A stretch of 39,054 nucleotides of DNA from UBA4582 sp047630175. Its GTDB lineage: Bacteria > Pseudomonadota > Gammaproteobacteria > Pseudomonadales > Azotimanducaceae. Below, one piece after another: positions 7,998 to 16,715 of this stretch (position 1 is its first letter; every line of letters starts with the position of its first letter). Location: NCBI GenBank assembly GCA_047630175.1, contig JBLHVI010000032.1, positions 1 through 39,054 of the forward strand. The letters are read 5' to 3'. The notes below the pieces were generated by a model. The model saw only the letters and a program-made list of their open reading frames with translations. It was not told where the DNA came from and ran no database searches. A program made the position numbers and the translations under genes.

Positions 7998-9914
7998 ATG
8001 ACTGTCGACGCAAAAAAAGAAACTCTAGGATTTCAATCTGAAGCGAAACAACTACTGCAGCTGATGATCCACTCACTGTATTCCAACAAGGAAATCTTCC
8101 TGCGCGAGCTGATCTCTAACTCGTCGGATGCGATTGACAAGTTGCGTTTTGAATCACTCTCTCACAGCGATTTGTTGGGTGCCGATAGTGAGTTCAAAAT
8201 TCAGATTGATATCGATAAAGAAGCTGGCACGGTCACTATCACTGATAACGGCATAGGTCTGACTCGAGATGACGCTATCAGCCATCTGGGTACCATCGCC
8301 AAGTCAGGTACAGCGCAGTTTTTTAGCGCGCTAACGGGTGACCAGAAGAAAGATGCACAGCTCATAGGTCAATTTGGTGTGGGTTTCTATTCCTCATTTA
8401 TTGTTGCTGACAAGGTTGTGGTCGAGTCTCGTGCTGTCAGTGCCGCAACCGATGAGGCGATTCGATGGATCTCCACCGGCGAGGCAGACTTTGAGATAGA
8501 AAATATCGATAGGCCCGCTCGGGGGACCTCGGTGATCTTACATCTGAAACCTGAAGAAAGTGATTTCCTAGACGATTATCGCGTCCGTAGCGTCGTCAAG
8601 AAGTATGCCGATCATGTGGCGGTACCCGTCATGATGAAGCCACAGTCTGCGCCTGCTCCGGAAGGTGAGGAAGCTGCTGAGACACCAGATTACGAGGCGA
8701 TTAATATCGCCAAAGCGCTTTGGACACGATCACGCACGGACGTTACTGATGAAGAATATAAGGAGTTCTACAACCTGGTATCTCACGATTATCAGGCGCC
8801 GCTAACGTGGAGTCATAATAAGGTTGAGGGTAAGTTAGATTATACGAGCCTGATTTATATACCTTCTAAAGCGCCCTTCGATATGTGGCAACGGGAAGCG
8901 CCCCGCGGCTTGAAGCTTTACGTACAGCGTGTGTTTATTATGGACGAGGCTGAACAGTTCCTGCCTTTGTACCTACGATTCGTCAAGGGTGTGGTTGATT
9001 CTAACAATCTGTCGCTGAACGTTTCTCGAGAAATTCTACAGAAAGATCCTGCCATTGATTCGATGCGTAGCGCGCTTACCAAACGCGTATTGGACATGTT
9101 AGACAAACTCGCCAAGAAAGAACCTGAAAAATTTCAGGCATTCTGGAATGAATTCGGCCAAGTTATCAAAGAGGGTGTCGCAGAGGACTTTGCGAACAAG
9201 GATAAGATTGCCAAATTGTTGCGCTTTGCGACGACGAGTAGCGATAGTAAGGATCAAAGTCAGTCGTTAACAGATTACGTCGGTCGGATGAAAGAAGGGC
9301 AGGCGACTATTTATTATGTAGCGGCCGATAACTACCACACAGCCATCAATAGTCCTCATCTGGAAGTCTTTAAGAAGAAAGGGATCGAGGTGTTAATTCT
9401 CACGGATCGCATTGATGAATGGCTCATGAGTCACCTGTCGGAGTTCGAAGACAAGAAATTCCAAGATGTTGCGAAGGGTTCTTTGGACCTAGGTGATCTC
9501 GAAGATCCGGAGGAGAAAGAGGCCAACGAAGCGGTGGAAAAAGAGTTCGGTGATCTTCTAGAGCGCATTAAGGCCGTACTCGGTGACGACCAAGTAGAAT
9601 CAGTGCGCGTAACACACCGCTTGACAGACTCGCCAGCGTGTTTGGTTGTTAATGAAGACGAGATGGGTATGCAGATGCGTCGTATCTTAGAGTCTGCCGG
9701 TCAAGACGTGCCAGGTAACAAACGTATCTTTGAATTGAATCCAGCTCATCCGTTGGTGCTAAAGCTCAATGATGAGAAAGACGAAGCGCGTTTTGCCGAT
9801 TTAACGTTGGTTCTGTTTGACCAGGCTATGCTAGCGGAGGGAAGTCATTTGGAAGAGCCAACGAGCTACGTGCGACGTTTGAACAAGTTGTTACTGGAGT
9901 TATCAGCAAGCTAA
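7998..9914 (+). CDS. htpG: molecular chaperone HtpG (Hsp90 family)
   Basis: Cytosolic Hsp90 homologue, an ATP-dependent dimeric chaperone. The N-terminal GHKL ATPase domain shows ELISNSSDAIDKLR, DNGIGLTRDD, GTIAKSGT and GQFGVGFYSSF. The middle domain has the segment VVDSNNLSLNVSRE, and a C-terminal dimerisation region follows. The reading frame can be opened at a TTG at 7980, but that TTG overlaps the GGAGG at 7982-7986, which is a good ribosome binding site for the ATG at 7998. I therefore use 7998, giving 638 residues (E. coli 624) starting MTVDAKKETLGF. The gene is monocistronic, between the sigma-32-type promoter at 7931-7957 and the terminator at 9941-9974. Confidence 0.97.
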   Translation: MTVDAKKETLGFQSEAKQLLQLMIHSLYSNKEIFLRELISNSSDAIDKLRFESLSHSDLLGADSEFKIQIDIDKEAGTVTITDNGIGLTRDDAISHLGTIAKSGTAQFFSALTGDQKKDAQLIGQFGVGFYSSFIVADKVVVESRAVSAATDEAIRWISTGEADFEIENIDRPARGTSVILHLKPEESDFLDDYRVRSVVKKYADHVAVPVMMKPQSAPAPEGEEAAETPDYEAINIAKALWTRSRTDVTDEEYKEFYNLVSHDYQAPLTWSHNKVEGKLDYTSLIYIPSKAPFDMWQREAPRGLKLYVQRVFIMDEAEQFLPLYLRFVKGVVDSNNLSLNVSREILQKDPAIDSMRSALTKRVLDMLDKLAKKEPEKFQAFWNEFGQVIKEGVAEDFANKDKIAKLLRFATTSSDSKDQSQSLTDYVGRMKEGQATIYYVAADNYHTAINSPHLEVFKKKGIEVLILTDRIDEWLMSHLSEFEDKKFQDVAKGSLDLGDLEDPEEKEANEAVEKEFGDLLERIKAVLGDDQVESVRVTHRLTDSPACLVVNEDEMGMQMRRILESAGQDVPGNKRIFELNPAHPLVLKLNDEKDEARFADLTLVLFDQAMLAEGSHLEEPTSYVRRLNKLLLELSAS

Positions 9915-9940
9915 CTCAACAAGCCAGCAGTACGTGTAAG

Positions 9941-9974
9941 TATAAAAAAAGGCGAGTAATCGCCTTTTTTTATA
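9941..9974. terminator. bidirectional terminator between htpG and the DUF1631 gene
   Basis: The arms at 9941-9955 and 9960-9974 are perfectly complementary over 15 bp around the loop GTAA. A GGCGA core is flanked by seven A on one side and seven T on the other, so it works as an A-tract/T-tract terminator on either strand. It serves two convergent genes that end at 9914 (+) and 9983 (-). Confidence 0.9.
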
Positions 9975-9982
9975 CCTGTAGA

Positions 9983-12271
9983 CTAACGAGGTTCTGCAGG
10001 CTGATAAGCGCCACCCGTCTGTTGTTCTTGTTGAGATATCCGCAGGTTACCAATGACAGATTCGAGCGCTCGACTGAAGAGCAGGCCCTCGCTGATCATT
10101 TTGACAGTACCGTCTTTCAGTTCCCTCGCGAGACCCATACGAGTTTTCTCGATTACTTTGACACCCTGACGATTAACAAAGATGTATTTGTCGATAGCAT
10201 TGATCTTGGCAGCGAGTTTGCAGCGGATAGTCTGATCACCCTCTCCGAGGAACTCTACCCAGACACCCACGCTTAATTTGTCCACGCGTTGCATATCGGC
10301 ATCCTCATCATCGAGATCCTCGTTGCCAGCGGCAGGGGCCCCAGAGTCGACAGGCGCTACGGTCTCTCCTACTTCTCTCTCAAATAGGTCGCGCCTATAG
10401 CCAGTGGACTCTTCACCTGCAGGTCGGGCAAGTTCGCTACCCAGCAATGAAGCTTCTTGAATTTGTTTGAGCCGACTGATGAGATCGTCAACTTGACTGC
10501 TTTCAACTTGCGCAATTCTAAATGCCTTACGAAGATTGTTCAGTAGGCGGGGATTGACGGTTTCAAGTCGCACACGGTCACCTCGCTGGTCTTTTGGCTG
10601 AACGCTCCACAACAAGACATCGATCGTGTTGATACACTGCGTCCAGGCGTTGCTGCCGGGGCCTTCCTTTATGACAAGCATAACCATGAATTTGTGATAG
10701 ATAGTATCCAGCAGTTCTTGCACGAAGCTCTGTAAATCGCGGCCTAAAACGCGTTCTGCAATCTTCCGAGTGACCAGTTCGTGGATGTCCTCCAGTCGCT
10801 CCTTGCGCTCTTTAGCACGCATGATACGTTGCTCGAGGCGTTGGGTCTTAGCGGCTTCTTTCGCTCGAAATTGTTTGAAGTCCTTCACTAGGTCATCAAA
10901 GAAGCTAATTTCACCTTTGTAATCTCTCATCAGTTTAGTGACGAGTTGGCTGATCTTTTGGTAAAGAGGGTCTTCGTCAAGATGTTCAACCTCGGTCCAA
11001 CCAAGTCCGGCTTCAGCAAATTCGTTAAGTATGCGCCGGGCAGGATGGTTCTCGCGATTAAAAAACGTCGTGTCTGACAGTGCGACCTTGATGATAGTCA
11101 CTTGAGTTCGACCAATCAGCTCTTTGATAGGAATGGCCAGAGAGTCATCCTTCCATATAGCATCAAACAACAAGGACACTAGATTGATTACATCTGCGGA
11201 CTGTTCGTCAATAGCTTGGGTGCCGCCAGAATCTCCGTGCTGCAGCATCTCTGTCAGAGAGCCGTTAACATCTAGCTTCTCGACATCGTCAATGGTTTTG
11301 GGAATATCTTTGCTGTCGCGTTCCTGAAGTGATTGCTGAATATTTGTCAGAATCGCCATCAACGTTTGCTGATCGACCATCTCTACCGCTTCTCCGGCGG
11401 CGGGCTTCAGCAAATCGTTAGTGACCCCTGCAGCCATTAATGACGCGGGTATCGCGTATTGCTGTTTACTACCGGCAGGACCGGTGGTGGGCTGTGCTGC
11501 TGGTGGCTGCGCGGGCACGTCGCGGCGCAGCAGGTTCTGCATCATGCTGAACAATTCAGGGTTTTCTGAGTCAGCGTCGTAAGGGTCTTCCTCTACCATG
11601 CCAAAACCTTGGACAGCATCGGGAGCTTGACGAGGCTTGGTCCGCACAGCGCTCGTGTTGTTGGTTTGATTTGTGCCTGTTTCCATTCCAAGCTTGGGAA
11701 TAACGCCGTGCTCTATCAAAATTTTGTTGGCGTCGTGCAACACGTGGTCCAAACGTTTCAAAACGACTTCGTTGAAGCGCCGATACAGTAACAGGTTTTC
11801 TTGTGGGGAGCGTCCAAGGCCTTTCGTCGCAGCGGTGAAGGCACCGGCGATTTGTTGCGGGTCTAACGGGTTAGTTGCCTCGTCGACGCGTATTTTTTGG
11901 TCCGCAAGAATATTATTAAGGCGGGTATTAAAGCTGATGAAACTCGGTAAATGCTGATTCCTAGCGGTAGCTATCATGCCTTCCATTGCAACCATCGCTG
12001 TGAGCTCTTCATCTTGCACGAGAGACAACGTCTCAAAGTCGACAACTATGTCGCGGGGCGGGCTCCTGCCCATCAGGTCGTCGAATTCGACATTCATATT
12101 AGTGATGAATTCTTCGAGCAAAATAGTGCCGATCTGGCCAAAAATCAGACCGCTTGAATCGCCCTCAGTCACCTCTTTGACAAGTTGGTACAACGCGCGA
12201 ATAGCGCTTTTTTGTACTTTTTCGACGACGTCGGACACGCAGATCAACCAGAAGAGAATAATAATTGACAA
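9983..12271 (-). CDS. DUF1631 family protein
   Basis: Large protein of unknown function (about 762 residues) that I assign to the DUF1631 family. The basis is the segment LSLVQDEELTAMVAMEGMI (about residues 80-98), the following ARNQHLPSF and NPLDPQQIAGAF, the central NLVSLLFDAIWKD, and a C-terminal region (about 660-745) that looks like a PilZ-type beta domain (VWVEFLGEGDQTIRCKLAAK). It has no signal peptide; a charged, probably coiled region lies around residues 460-500. The start is uncertain. There is no in-frame ATG before the upstream stop at 12314-12316. The best-placed option is a TTG at 12271 with AGG 6 nt upstream. A GTG at 12238 would remove the odd hydrophobic run SIIILFWLICV. A role in cyclic-di-GMP signalling would fit a PilZ-like domain but is not shown. 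Confidence 0.82.
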   Translation of the reverse strand: MSIIILFWLICVSDVVEKVQKSAIRALYQLVKEVTEGDSSGLIFGQIGTILLEEFITNMNVEFDDLMGRSPPRDIVVDFETLSLVQDEELTAMVAMEGMIATARNQHLPSFISFNTRLNNILADQKIRVDEATNPLDPQQIAGAFTAATKGLGRSPQENLLLYRRFNEVVLKRLDHVLHDANKILIEHGVIPKLGMETGTNQTNNTSAVRTKPRQAPDAVQGFGMVEEDPYDADSENPELFSMMQNLLRRDVPAQPPAAQPTTGPAGSKQQYAIPASLMAAGVTNDLLKPAAGEAVEMVDQQTLMAILTNIQQSLQERDSKDIPKTIDDVEKLDVNGSLTEMLQHGDSGGTQAIDEQSADVINLVSLLFDAIWKDDSLAIPIKELIGRTQVTIIKVALSDTTFFNRENHPARRILNEFAEAGLGWTEVEHLDEDPLYQKISQLVTKLMRDYKGEISFFDDLVKDFKQFRAKEAAKTQRLEQRIMRAKERKERLEDIHELVTRKIAERVLGRDLQSFVQELLDTIYHKFMVMLVIKEGPGSNAWTQCINTIDVLLWSVQPKDQRGDRVRLETVNPRLLNNLRKAFRIAQVESSQVDDLISRLKQIQEASLLGSELARPAGEESTGYRRDLFEREVGETVAPVDSGAPAAGNEDLDDEDADMQRVDKLSVGVWVEFLGEGDQTIRCKLAAKINAIDKYIFVNRQGVKVIEKTRMGLARELKDGTVKMISEGLLFSRALESVIGNLRISQQEQQTGGAYQPAEPR

Positions 12272-12328
12272 AGATAACCTGAATAAATCCTGATGTATAG
12301 GAATAAGCGCTAATTACGCCATTGTTTT

Positions 12329-12357
12329 TTGTAAACAAATTGTATGTTTATTATAAG
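12329..12357 (+). promoter_or_regulatory. candidate sigma-70 promoter upstream of sixA
   Basis: TTGTAA (12329-12334), 17 nt, then TATAAG (12352-12357), in an AT-rich stretch between the divergent DUF1631 gene and sixA. It would leave a leader of about 160 nt before the sixA ATG. The short inverted repeat TTTGT-AA-ACAAA overlaps the -35 box. Confidence 0.4.
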
Positions 12358-12524
12358 CTTACGCGGTGATGCTATGATGGCTTCTAGCAAGGGAAGGCGG
12401 ACATAACATCAATCTGAAAGATCATATTCGTGTCTTATGCTAGGCTGCGTTGTTAGACGCGCGACAGCCAGAATCCATCTGATTACGTCAGCAAAAATGT
12501 CTGCAACATATCCCTGGGAGTTTT

Positions 12525-12989
12525 ATGAGATTGATGTTGATGCGTCACGGTGACGCGCTTGAGACACGACCCGACGCGAGTCGCGCATTGTCGCCTTTGG
12601 GTATTGCGGAAGTGCGGAGTAATGTCTTGCGTTTGCAAGATGCGTCTTGGCAACCCTTGCTGATTGTCACAAGTCCACTGCGGCGAGCAGTTGAGACGGG
12701 GCAGATTGCCAGTCAATGTTTGGCGCACAAAAGCCCGCTCGCTGCATGGGATGAACTGGTGCCGAGTGGCGATTGTTTACTTTTACTGCGCAAGTTGGCA
12801 GCCTGCAACGCTGAAACCGCGTTGCTGGTGACACATCAGCCATTGATTAGTACGTTTATCGCGTATCTGACGGGTGAATCCGTGCGGGTGAACACGGCGT
12901 ATATAGCGGGCATTAACCTCGATGAAAATCTCGATAAATTTTCCCCATCAACAGGGCACCTACAATGGTTTTTGGATACGCCGGTATGA
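12525..12989 (+). CDS. sixA: phosphohistidine phosphatase SixA
   Basis: Small histidine-phosphatase-superfamily protein (154 residues; E. coli SixA 161). Its known role is to remove phosphate from histidine residues, shown for ArcB and later for the nitrogen-PTS protein NPr. The catalytic RHG motif is at MRHGDALET (H8). RALSPLGIAEV follows, then TSPLRRAVETGQ with the second phosphate-binding arginine region, and the second conserved histidine in LVTHQPLIS. The ATG has GGGAG at 12512-12516. The stop overlaps the start of the next gene (ATGA at 12986-12989), so the two are translated from one message. Confidence 0.93.
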   Translation: MRLMLMRHGDALETRPDASRALSPLGIAEVRSNVLRLQDASWQPLLIVTSPLRRAVETGQIASQCLAHKSPLAAWDELVPSGDCLLLLRKLAACNAETALLVTHQPLISTFIAYLTGESVRVNTAYIAGINLDENLDKFSPSTGHLQWFLDTPV

Positions 12990-13879
12990 ACGAGGGACAG
13001 CTACTTACTTATCGATTGGCGCTGATATTAGGCTTGCTGATGACTTTGCTGAGCATGTCAGGTGCACTGGTTGCAGCGATGCCCTCAGATCAAGTTCTTG
13101 ACGGGGTCATTAGTCTATATCCGCGTGCACAACGGGTAGAGACGGTGGAGGAGACGTCGGTCACCACCCACCAAATAATGCTTGGCCCGTTAAAGAAAAT
13201 TAATAGTGAAATTACGCCCGATGCGTCCTTGTACGTGCAGGGCTTGCGTAGTCGGCATACCTATTTGATACCGGATGAGCCGCGTACCGGGCTCGTGTTC
13301 GATTTTTTTGCGGCGCAACTCCAACAGAAAGGCCAAATCTTGTACCAATGCGCTGCTAGAGAGTGCGGTAGGAGCAACTACTGGGCGAACAGTGTTTTTG
13401 AGCGGCGCATTTTGTTTGGTCCAGATCAACACCAGCATTACATCATCGGCATCATCAATGGCTACTACACCGCTATTTATGTTGCCCAACGGGCGACCGG
13501 TCAGGTGTATGCGCACCTTGACGTCATTGAGGATCAGCAGGCATCTTTGCTCGATGGCGACAACTTGTTGCGCGCCTTACAAACGTTATTGGGTGTGCAA
13601 CTCAGTGCTGAGCCGAGCGACGAGATCACGAAAAAGCTTGCACAGATACTCAACGACGATGTGTCTATCAACATTTATGTGGTCGCTCATGACGGCTTGA
13701 TGGCGGCGGAAAGTGTCCCCTCTGCCATCAAGCGCACTGACAAATTGGCGGTGGCGCTCAAATCACGGCTGGTGACGGCGGGCATTAGTGCCGAGCGCCT
13801 GCAAGCATATGGTGTTGGGCCATTGGCGCCGCTGGAGGGCGCCGCACCGAGGCGGTTGGAGCTGATCCTAGTTCAATGA
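12986..13879 (+). CDS. DUF4892 domain-containing envelope protein
   Basis: Protein of about 297 residues with an N-terminal hydrophobic segment (LALILGLLMTLLSMSGALVAA, ending near residue 32) that reads as a signal peptide or anchor, so it should act in the periplasm or outer envelope. The central part (PRAQRVETVEE to ERRILFG and HYIIGIINGYYTAIYV) matches what I know of the DUF4892 family, whose function is unknown. The last 80 residues (VVAHDG, then AGISAERLQAYGVGPLAP and a final RRLELILV) resemble the end of an OmpA-like peptidoglycan-binding domain in degenerate form. Start: the ATG at 12986 overlaps the sixA stop. An upstream ATG at 12965 would put seven extra residues inside sixA and is less likely. 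Confidence 0.8.
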   Translation: MNEGQLLTYRLALILGLLMTLLSMSGALVAAMPSDQVLDGVISLYPRAQRVETVEETSVTTHQIMLGPLKKINSEITPDASLYVQGLRSRHTYLIPDEPRTGLVFDFFAAQLQQKGQILYQCAARECGRSNYWANSVFERRILFGPDQHQHYIIGIINGYYTAIYVAQRATGQVYAHLDVIEDQQASLLDGDNLLRALQTLLGVQLSAEPSDEITKKLAQILNDDVSINIYVVAHDGLMAAESVPSAIKRTDKLAVALKSRLVTAGISAERLQAYGVGPLAPLEGAAPRRLELILVQ

Positions 13880-13934
13880 CCCTAGTTCAATAACCCTAGT
13901 TCAATGACCTTAGTTCAATGATCCTTGGTCGATG
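13865..13934. repeat. 14-bp tandem repeat, five units
   Basis: Five consecutive 14-nt units of the form ACCCTAGTTCAATG (13865-13878, 13879-13892, 13893-13906, 13907-13920, 13921-13934). Units 2-4 are almost identical; units 1 and 5 are diverged. The first unit supplies the last codons and the stop of the DUF4892 gene. The array fills the gap to the convergent folE gene, where no clear terminator is seen. Confidence 0.9.
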
Positions 13935-14003
13935 ACATGTAGGTAAACTTTTATCGAAGATGATGCTGACGCGTTGATGTAGGTTGAAGGCAAACGCTGG
14001 CTC

Positions 14004-14573
14004 TCAACTAGAGGACAGGTTTAATAGTGACATAAACTCCATCCGCGTCGCTTGACTATCACGAAAGTCTCCCAGCATGACGGAAGTCTTCATCACCGAG
14101 TTCTGTTTTTCCACGCCTCGCATCATCATGCACATATGCTTGGCTTCAATAATGACGCTGACGCCGGAAGCTTCCGTGACGAAGCTGATAGCTTCAGCAA
14201 TTTGCTTTGTCAGATTTTCCTGAATTTGCAATCTGCGCGCGTACATGTCCACCACCCGCGCGACTTTTGACAAACCCAGCACCTTGCCGGTGGGTATGTA
14301 CGCAACGTGGCACTTGCCAATAAAGGGCAGCATGTGGTGCTCGCACATGGAATATAGTTCGATGTCTTGAACAATAACCATCTCGTTAGTATCAGATTCG
14401 AACAGCGCTTTGTTAACGATATCGTCAAGGGTTTGACCGTAGCCATGAGTCAGGAAAGACATTGCCTTAGCCGCCCGCTTAGGCGTATCAACTAGGCCCT
14501 CCCGCTCAGGATCTTCACCGATATCGATCAGGATTTTCTTAAAGGCGTCTTGCATGATGTTTGGTCCATTCAT
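14004..14573 (-). CDS. folE: GTP cyclohydrolase I
   Basis: First enzyme of tetrahydrofolate synthesis: converts GTP to 7,8-dihydroneopterin triphosphate. It is a zinc enzyme. The metal ligands are visible in SMCEHHMLPF (C77 and the following histidines H79/H80) and in EAKHMCMMMRG (C148). The core also shows GLSKVARVVDMYARRLQIQE and NSVMKTSVMLGDFR. Length is 189 residues, normal for the bacterial enzyme. Start is the ATG at 14573; a second in-frame ATG six codons in is possible. It is divergent from aroC across about 110 nt and convergent with the DUF4892 gene. Confidence 0.96.
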   Translation of the reverse strand: MNGPNIMQDAFKKILIDIGEDPEREGLVDTPKRAAKAMSFLTHGYGQTLDDIVNKALFESDTNEMVIVQDIELYSMCEHHMLPFIGKCHVAYIPTGKVLGLSKVARVVDMYARRLQIQENLTKQIAEAISFVTEASGVSVIIEAKHMCMMMRGVEKQNSVMKTSVMLGDFRDSQATRMEFMSLLNLSSS

Positions 14574-14682
14574 TAGTAGCGATACCCTAAGGTAAACTCG
14601 CGATGTCGTAAAGCGCGATGTTATGGGCGCTGTATCGGCGAGATGATCGGGTTATACTAAGTGGCTTGAAGTGGAGCAAGTT

Positions 14683-15768
14683 ATGCCAGGCAGTAGTATT
14701 GGAAGTATGTTCAGAGTCACAACTTTTGGCGAGAGTCACGGTCCAGCCCTCGGCTGTATTGTCGATGGATGTCCTCCGGGGCTGCCGCTCACCGAAGCAG
14801 ATATGCAGGTCGACTTAGATCGTCGTAAGCCTGGAACCTCTAAATACGCAACTCAGCGAAAGGAGCCTGATCAGGTCAAGATCCTCTCGGGTGTATTCGA
14901 GGGCGTTACAACGGGCACGCCTATTGGCCTGTTGATCGAGAACCAAGACCAGAAGTCGAAAGACTATTCAGACATCAAGGATGTTTATAGGCCAGCACAC
15001 GCCGATTACACCTATGCGCAAAAATACGGGATTCGTGACTATCGCGGGGGTGGCCGCTCGTCGGCACGTGAAACTGCGATGCGGGTCGCCGCAGGCGCTA
15101 TCGCTAAAAAATACCTGCAGGTGAGACATGGTATTGCAGTACGAGGTTATATGGCGCAAATGGGTGATTTGGTGCCATCCGTGGTTGATTGGGATGAGGT
15201 TTACAACAACCCGTTCTTCTGTCCTGACCCTTCGCTGGTGCCGCAGCTTGAGCAGATGATTGACTCATTGAGACGTGAAGGTGAATCGGTGGGTGCGCGT
15301 ATCAATCTGGTAGCGTCGGGCATGGTAACAGGACTCGGCGAGCCGGTGTTTGATCGTCTCGATGCCGACATCGCCCATGCCATGATGAGTATTAATGCGG
15401 TGAAAGGTGTGGAGATTGGGGCCGGGTTCGCCAGCGTGGAGCAAAAGGGCTCCGCTCACCGCGATGAAATGTCGCCCAACGGTTTCACCTCAAATAATGC
15501 AGGTGGTATTCTCGGCGGGATTTCATCGGGGCAAGACATTCTTGTGAGTATTGCGCTGAAACCGACATCAAGTATTACCACACCGGGTAAAACTGTTGAT
15601 AGTCAGGGGTTGTCAGCCGAGGTCGTCACCAAGGGGCGGCATGACCCGTGTGTCGGTGTGCGTGCCACACCTATCGCCGAGGCTATGTTGGCGATCGTGC
15701 TGCTCGATCATCTATTGCGACATCGCGGCCAGAATGCTGACGTTGTACCGGGCGGCCCGAGCTTTTAG
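14683..15768 (+). CDS. aroC: chorismate synthase
   Basis: Last step of the shikimate pathway: 5-enolpyruvylshikimate-3-phosphate to chorismate, needing reduced FMN. Signatures are FRVTTFGESHGPALG (residues 10-24), the conserved GGRSSARET and the later EQKGSAHRDEM. Start: the frame opens at a GTG at 14671, but that GTG forms part of GTGGAG, a ribosome binding site correctly spaced for the ATG at 14683. That gives 361 residues (MPGSSIGSMFRV), like E. coli AroC. A TATACT at 14653-14658 may be its -10 box; the -35 is poor. Downstream, CGCG/CGCG around 15770-15783 followed by six T could be a weak terminator shared with the convergent LysR gene. Confidence 0.97.
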   Translation: MPGSSIGSMFRVTTFGESHGPALGCIVDGCPPGLPLTEADMQVDLDRRKPGTSKYATQRKEPDQVKILSGVFEGVTTGTPIGLLIENQDQKSKDYSDIKDVYRPAHADYTYAQKYGIRDYRGGGRSSARETAMRVAAGAIAKKYLQVRHGIAVRGYMAQMGDLVPSVVDWDEVYNNPFFCPDPSLVPQLEQMIDSLRREGESVGARINLVASGMVTGLGEPVFDRLDADIAHAMMSINAVKGVEIGAGFASVEQKGSAHRDEMSPNGFTSNNAGGILGGISSGQDILVSIALKPTSSITTPGKTVDSQGLSAEVVTKGRHDPCVGVRATPIAEAMLAIVLLDHLLRHRGQNADVVPGGPSF

Positions 15769-15774
15769 TCGCGT

Positions 15775-16686
15775 TTAGTCGCGTTTTTTATTTAGCTCGT
15801 CATAAAGAGGTGCGTCGCCATGCTCCGCCAGCAACGCCATAAAGGCTCGGGCGGCGTTAGACAGAGTGCGCTGGACGTGATGAATAACGCCTAGTTGTCG
15901 GGTAATGCTGACATCGGGTAGGCGCAGTATGTGGGTGTTGGTGTCCAACATAGAACGGGGTAAGACACTCCAGCCGAGGCCAATCGATATAAGCATTTTG
16001 ATGGTTTCTAGGTAGTTGGTCGACATGCTGACATTAATCCCTAGCCCCTGATCTTCGAACAATTGTTTAACGATACGGCCGGTAAACGTGCTCATATCTG
16101 GCAGAATCGCGGGATACTCAGCGATTTGTTCGAGACTGATCTGGTCGAACTGACTAAGACTATGGTCAGGGGCGCACACAAAGACCAGTTCATCGGTCCA
16201 AACAGGATGGGCGGTCAAGCGGCTGTGGCCGTGAGGCGCCATGGTGATGATACCGAGTTCAAGATTGCCCTGTTTAATTTGCTCGTGTGCCACTTCGGAA
16301 TCCATGAAATGAAGGTCCAGTGCAACCTCGGGAAACTGCTCGGAATAGGCTTTGAGTACGCGGGGTAGGCGCCATAGTCCAATGTGGTGACTCGTTGCTA
16401 GGGATAAACGGCCAGCGATCGTGCCGCTTAAATTTCTTATCGCGCGCTGAGTGTCGTCTACCTCATGCAGAATATGACGGGCCCTGGGCGCGAGCTCGCG
16501 GCCGGCTTCGGTCAATGTTATCGTCCGGCCAATTCGGTCGAACAGACGCACGTCCATTTGCCCTTCAAGCATTGCGATACGTTTACTGACGGCTGGCTGC
16601 GTTAGGTGGAGCCGTGACGCGGCAATAGAAAAGGATCCGGTTTCGGCAACGGCGACAAAGGCTTTAATGCTATCGAGATCTATCAT
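15775..16686 (-). CDS. LysR-type transcriptional regulator
   Basis: DNA-binding regulator of about 303 residues. The N-terminal winged helix-turn-helix reads FVAVAETGSFSIAASRLHLT then QPAVSKRIAMLE, DVRLFDRIGR and LTEAGRELAPRA. The effector-binding domain starts around residue 90 (AGRLSLATSHHIGLWRLP). Start: the frame opens at a GTG at 16695, but the ATG three codons later (16686) gives the usual MIDLDSIKAF start. Neither has a good ribosome binding site. It is divergent from asd. In Pseudomonas a LysR gene stands at the equivalent place next to leuCDB-asd, so this may be the same regulator with leuCDB gone. The target is inferred, not shown. Confidence 0.9.
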   Translation of the reverse strand: MIDLDSIKAFVAVAETGSFSIAASRLHLTQPAVSKRIAMLEGQMDVRLFDRIGRTITLTEAGRELAPRARHILHEVDDTQRAIRNLSGTIAGRLSLATSHHIGLWRLPRVLKAYSEQFPEVALDLHFMDSEVAHEQIKQGNLELGIITMAPHGHSRLTAHPVWTDELVFVCAPDHSLSQFDQISLEQIAEYPAILPDMSTFTGRIVKQLFEDQGLGINVSMSTNYLETIKMLISIGLGWSVLPRSMLDTNTHILRLPDVSITRQLGVIHHVQRTLSNAARAFMALLAEHGDAPLYDELNKKRD

Positions 16687-16702
16687 TCCTGGCACTTATA
16701 GA

Positions 16703-16715
16703 ATTAATAATTAAT
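16703..16715. promoter_or_regulatory. AT-rich inverted repeat in the LysR/asd divergent region
   Basis: ATTAAT-A-ATTAAT, a perfect 13-bp inverted repeat lying 17 bp upstream of the LysR ATG. LysR-type proteins often bind AT-rich dyads at their own promoter, so autoregulation is a reasonable guess. A second small palindrome, GCCTGCAGGC, is at 16825-16834, closer to asd. Confidence 0.35.

Noticed and set aside
12965..12985. Earlier ATG for the DUF4892 gene.
   Set aside because: It would lie within sixA; the ATG at 12986 overlapping the sixA stop is the typical coupled start and gives a normal signal-peptide position.
13865..13934. Possible CRISPR array at the 14-bp repeats.
   Set aside because: The units are directly adjacent with no spacers, and no cas gene is present.
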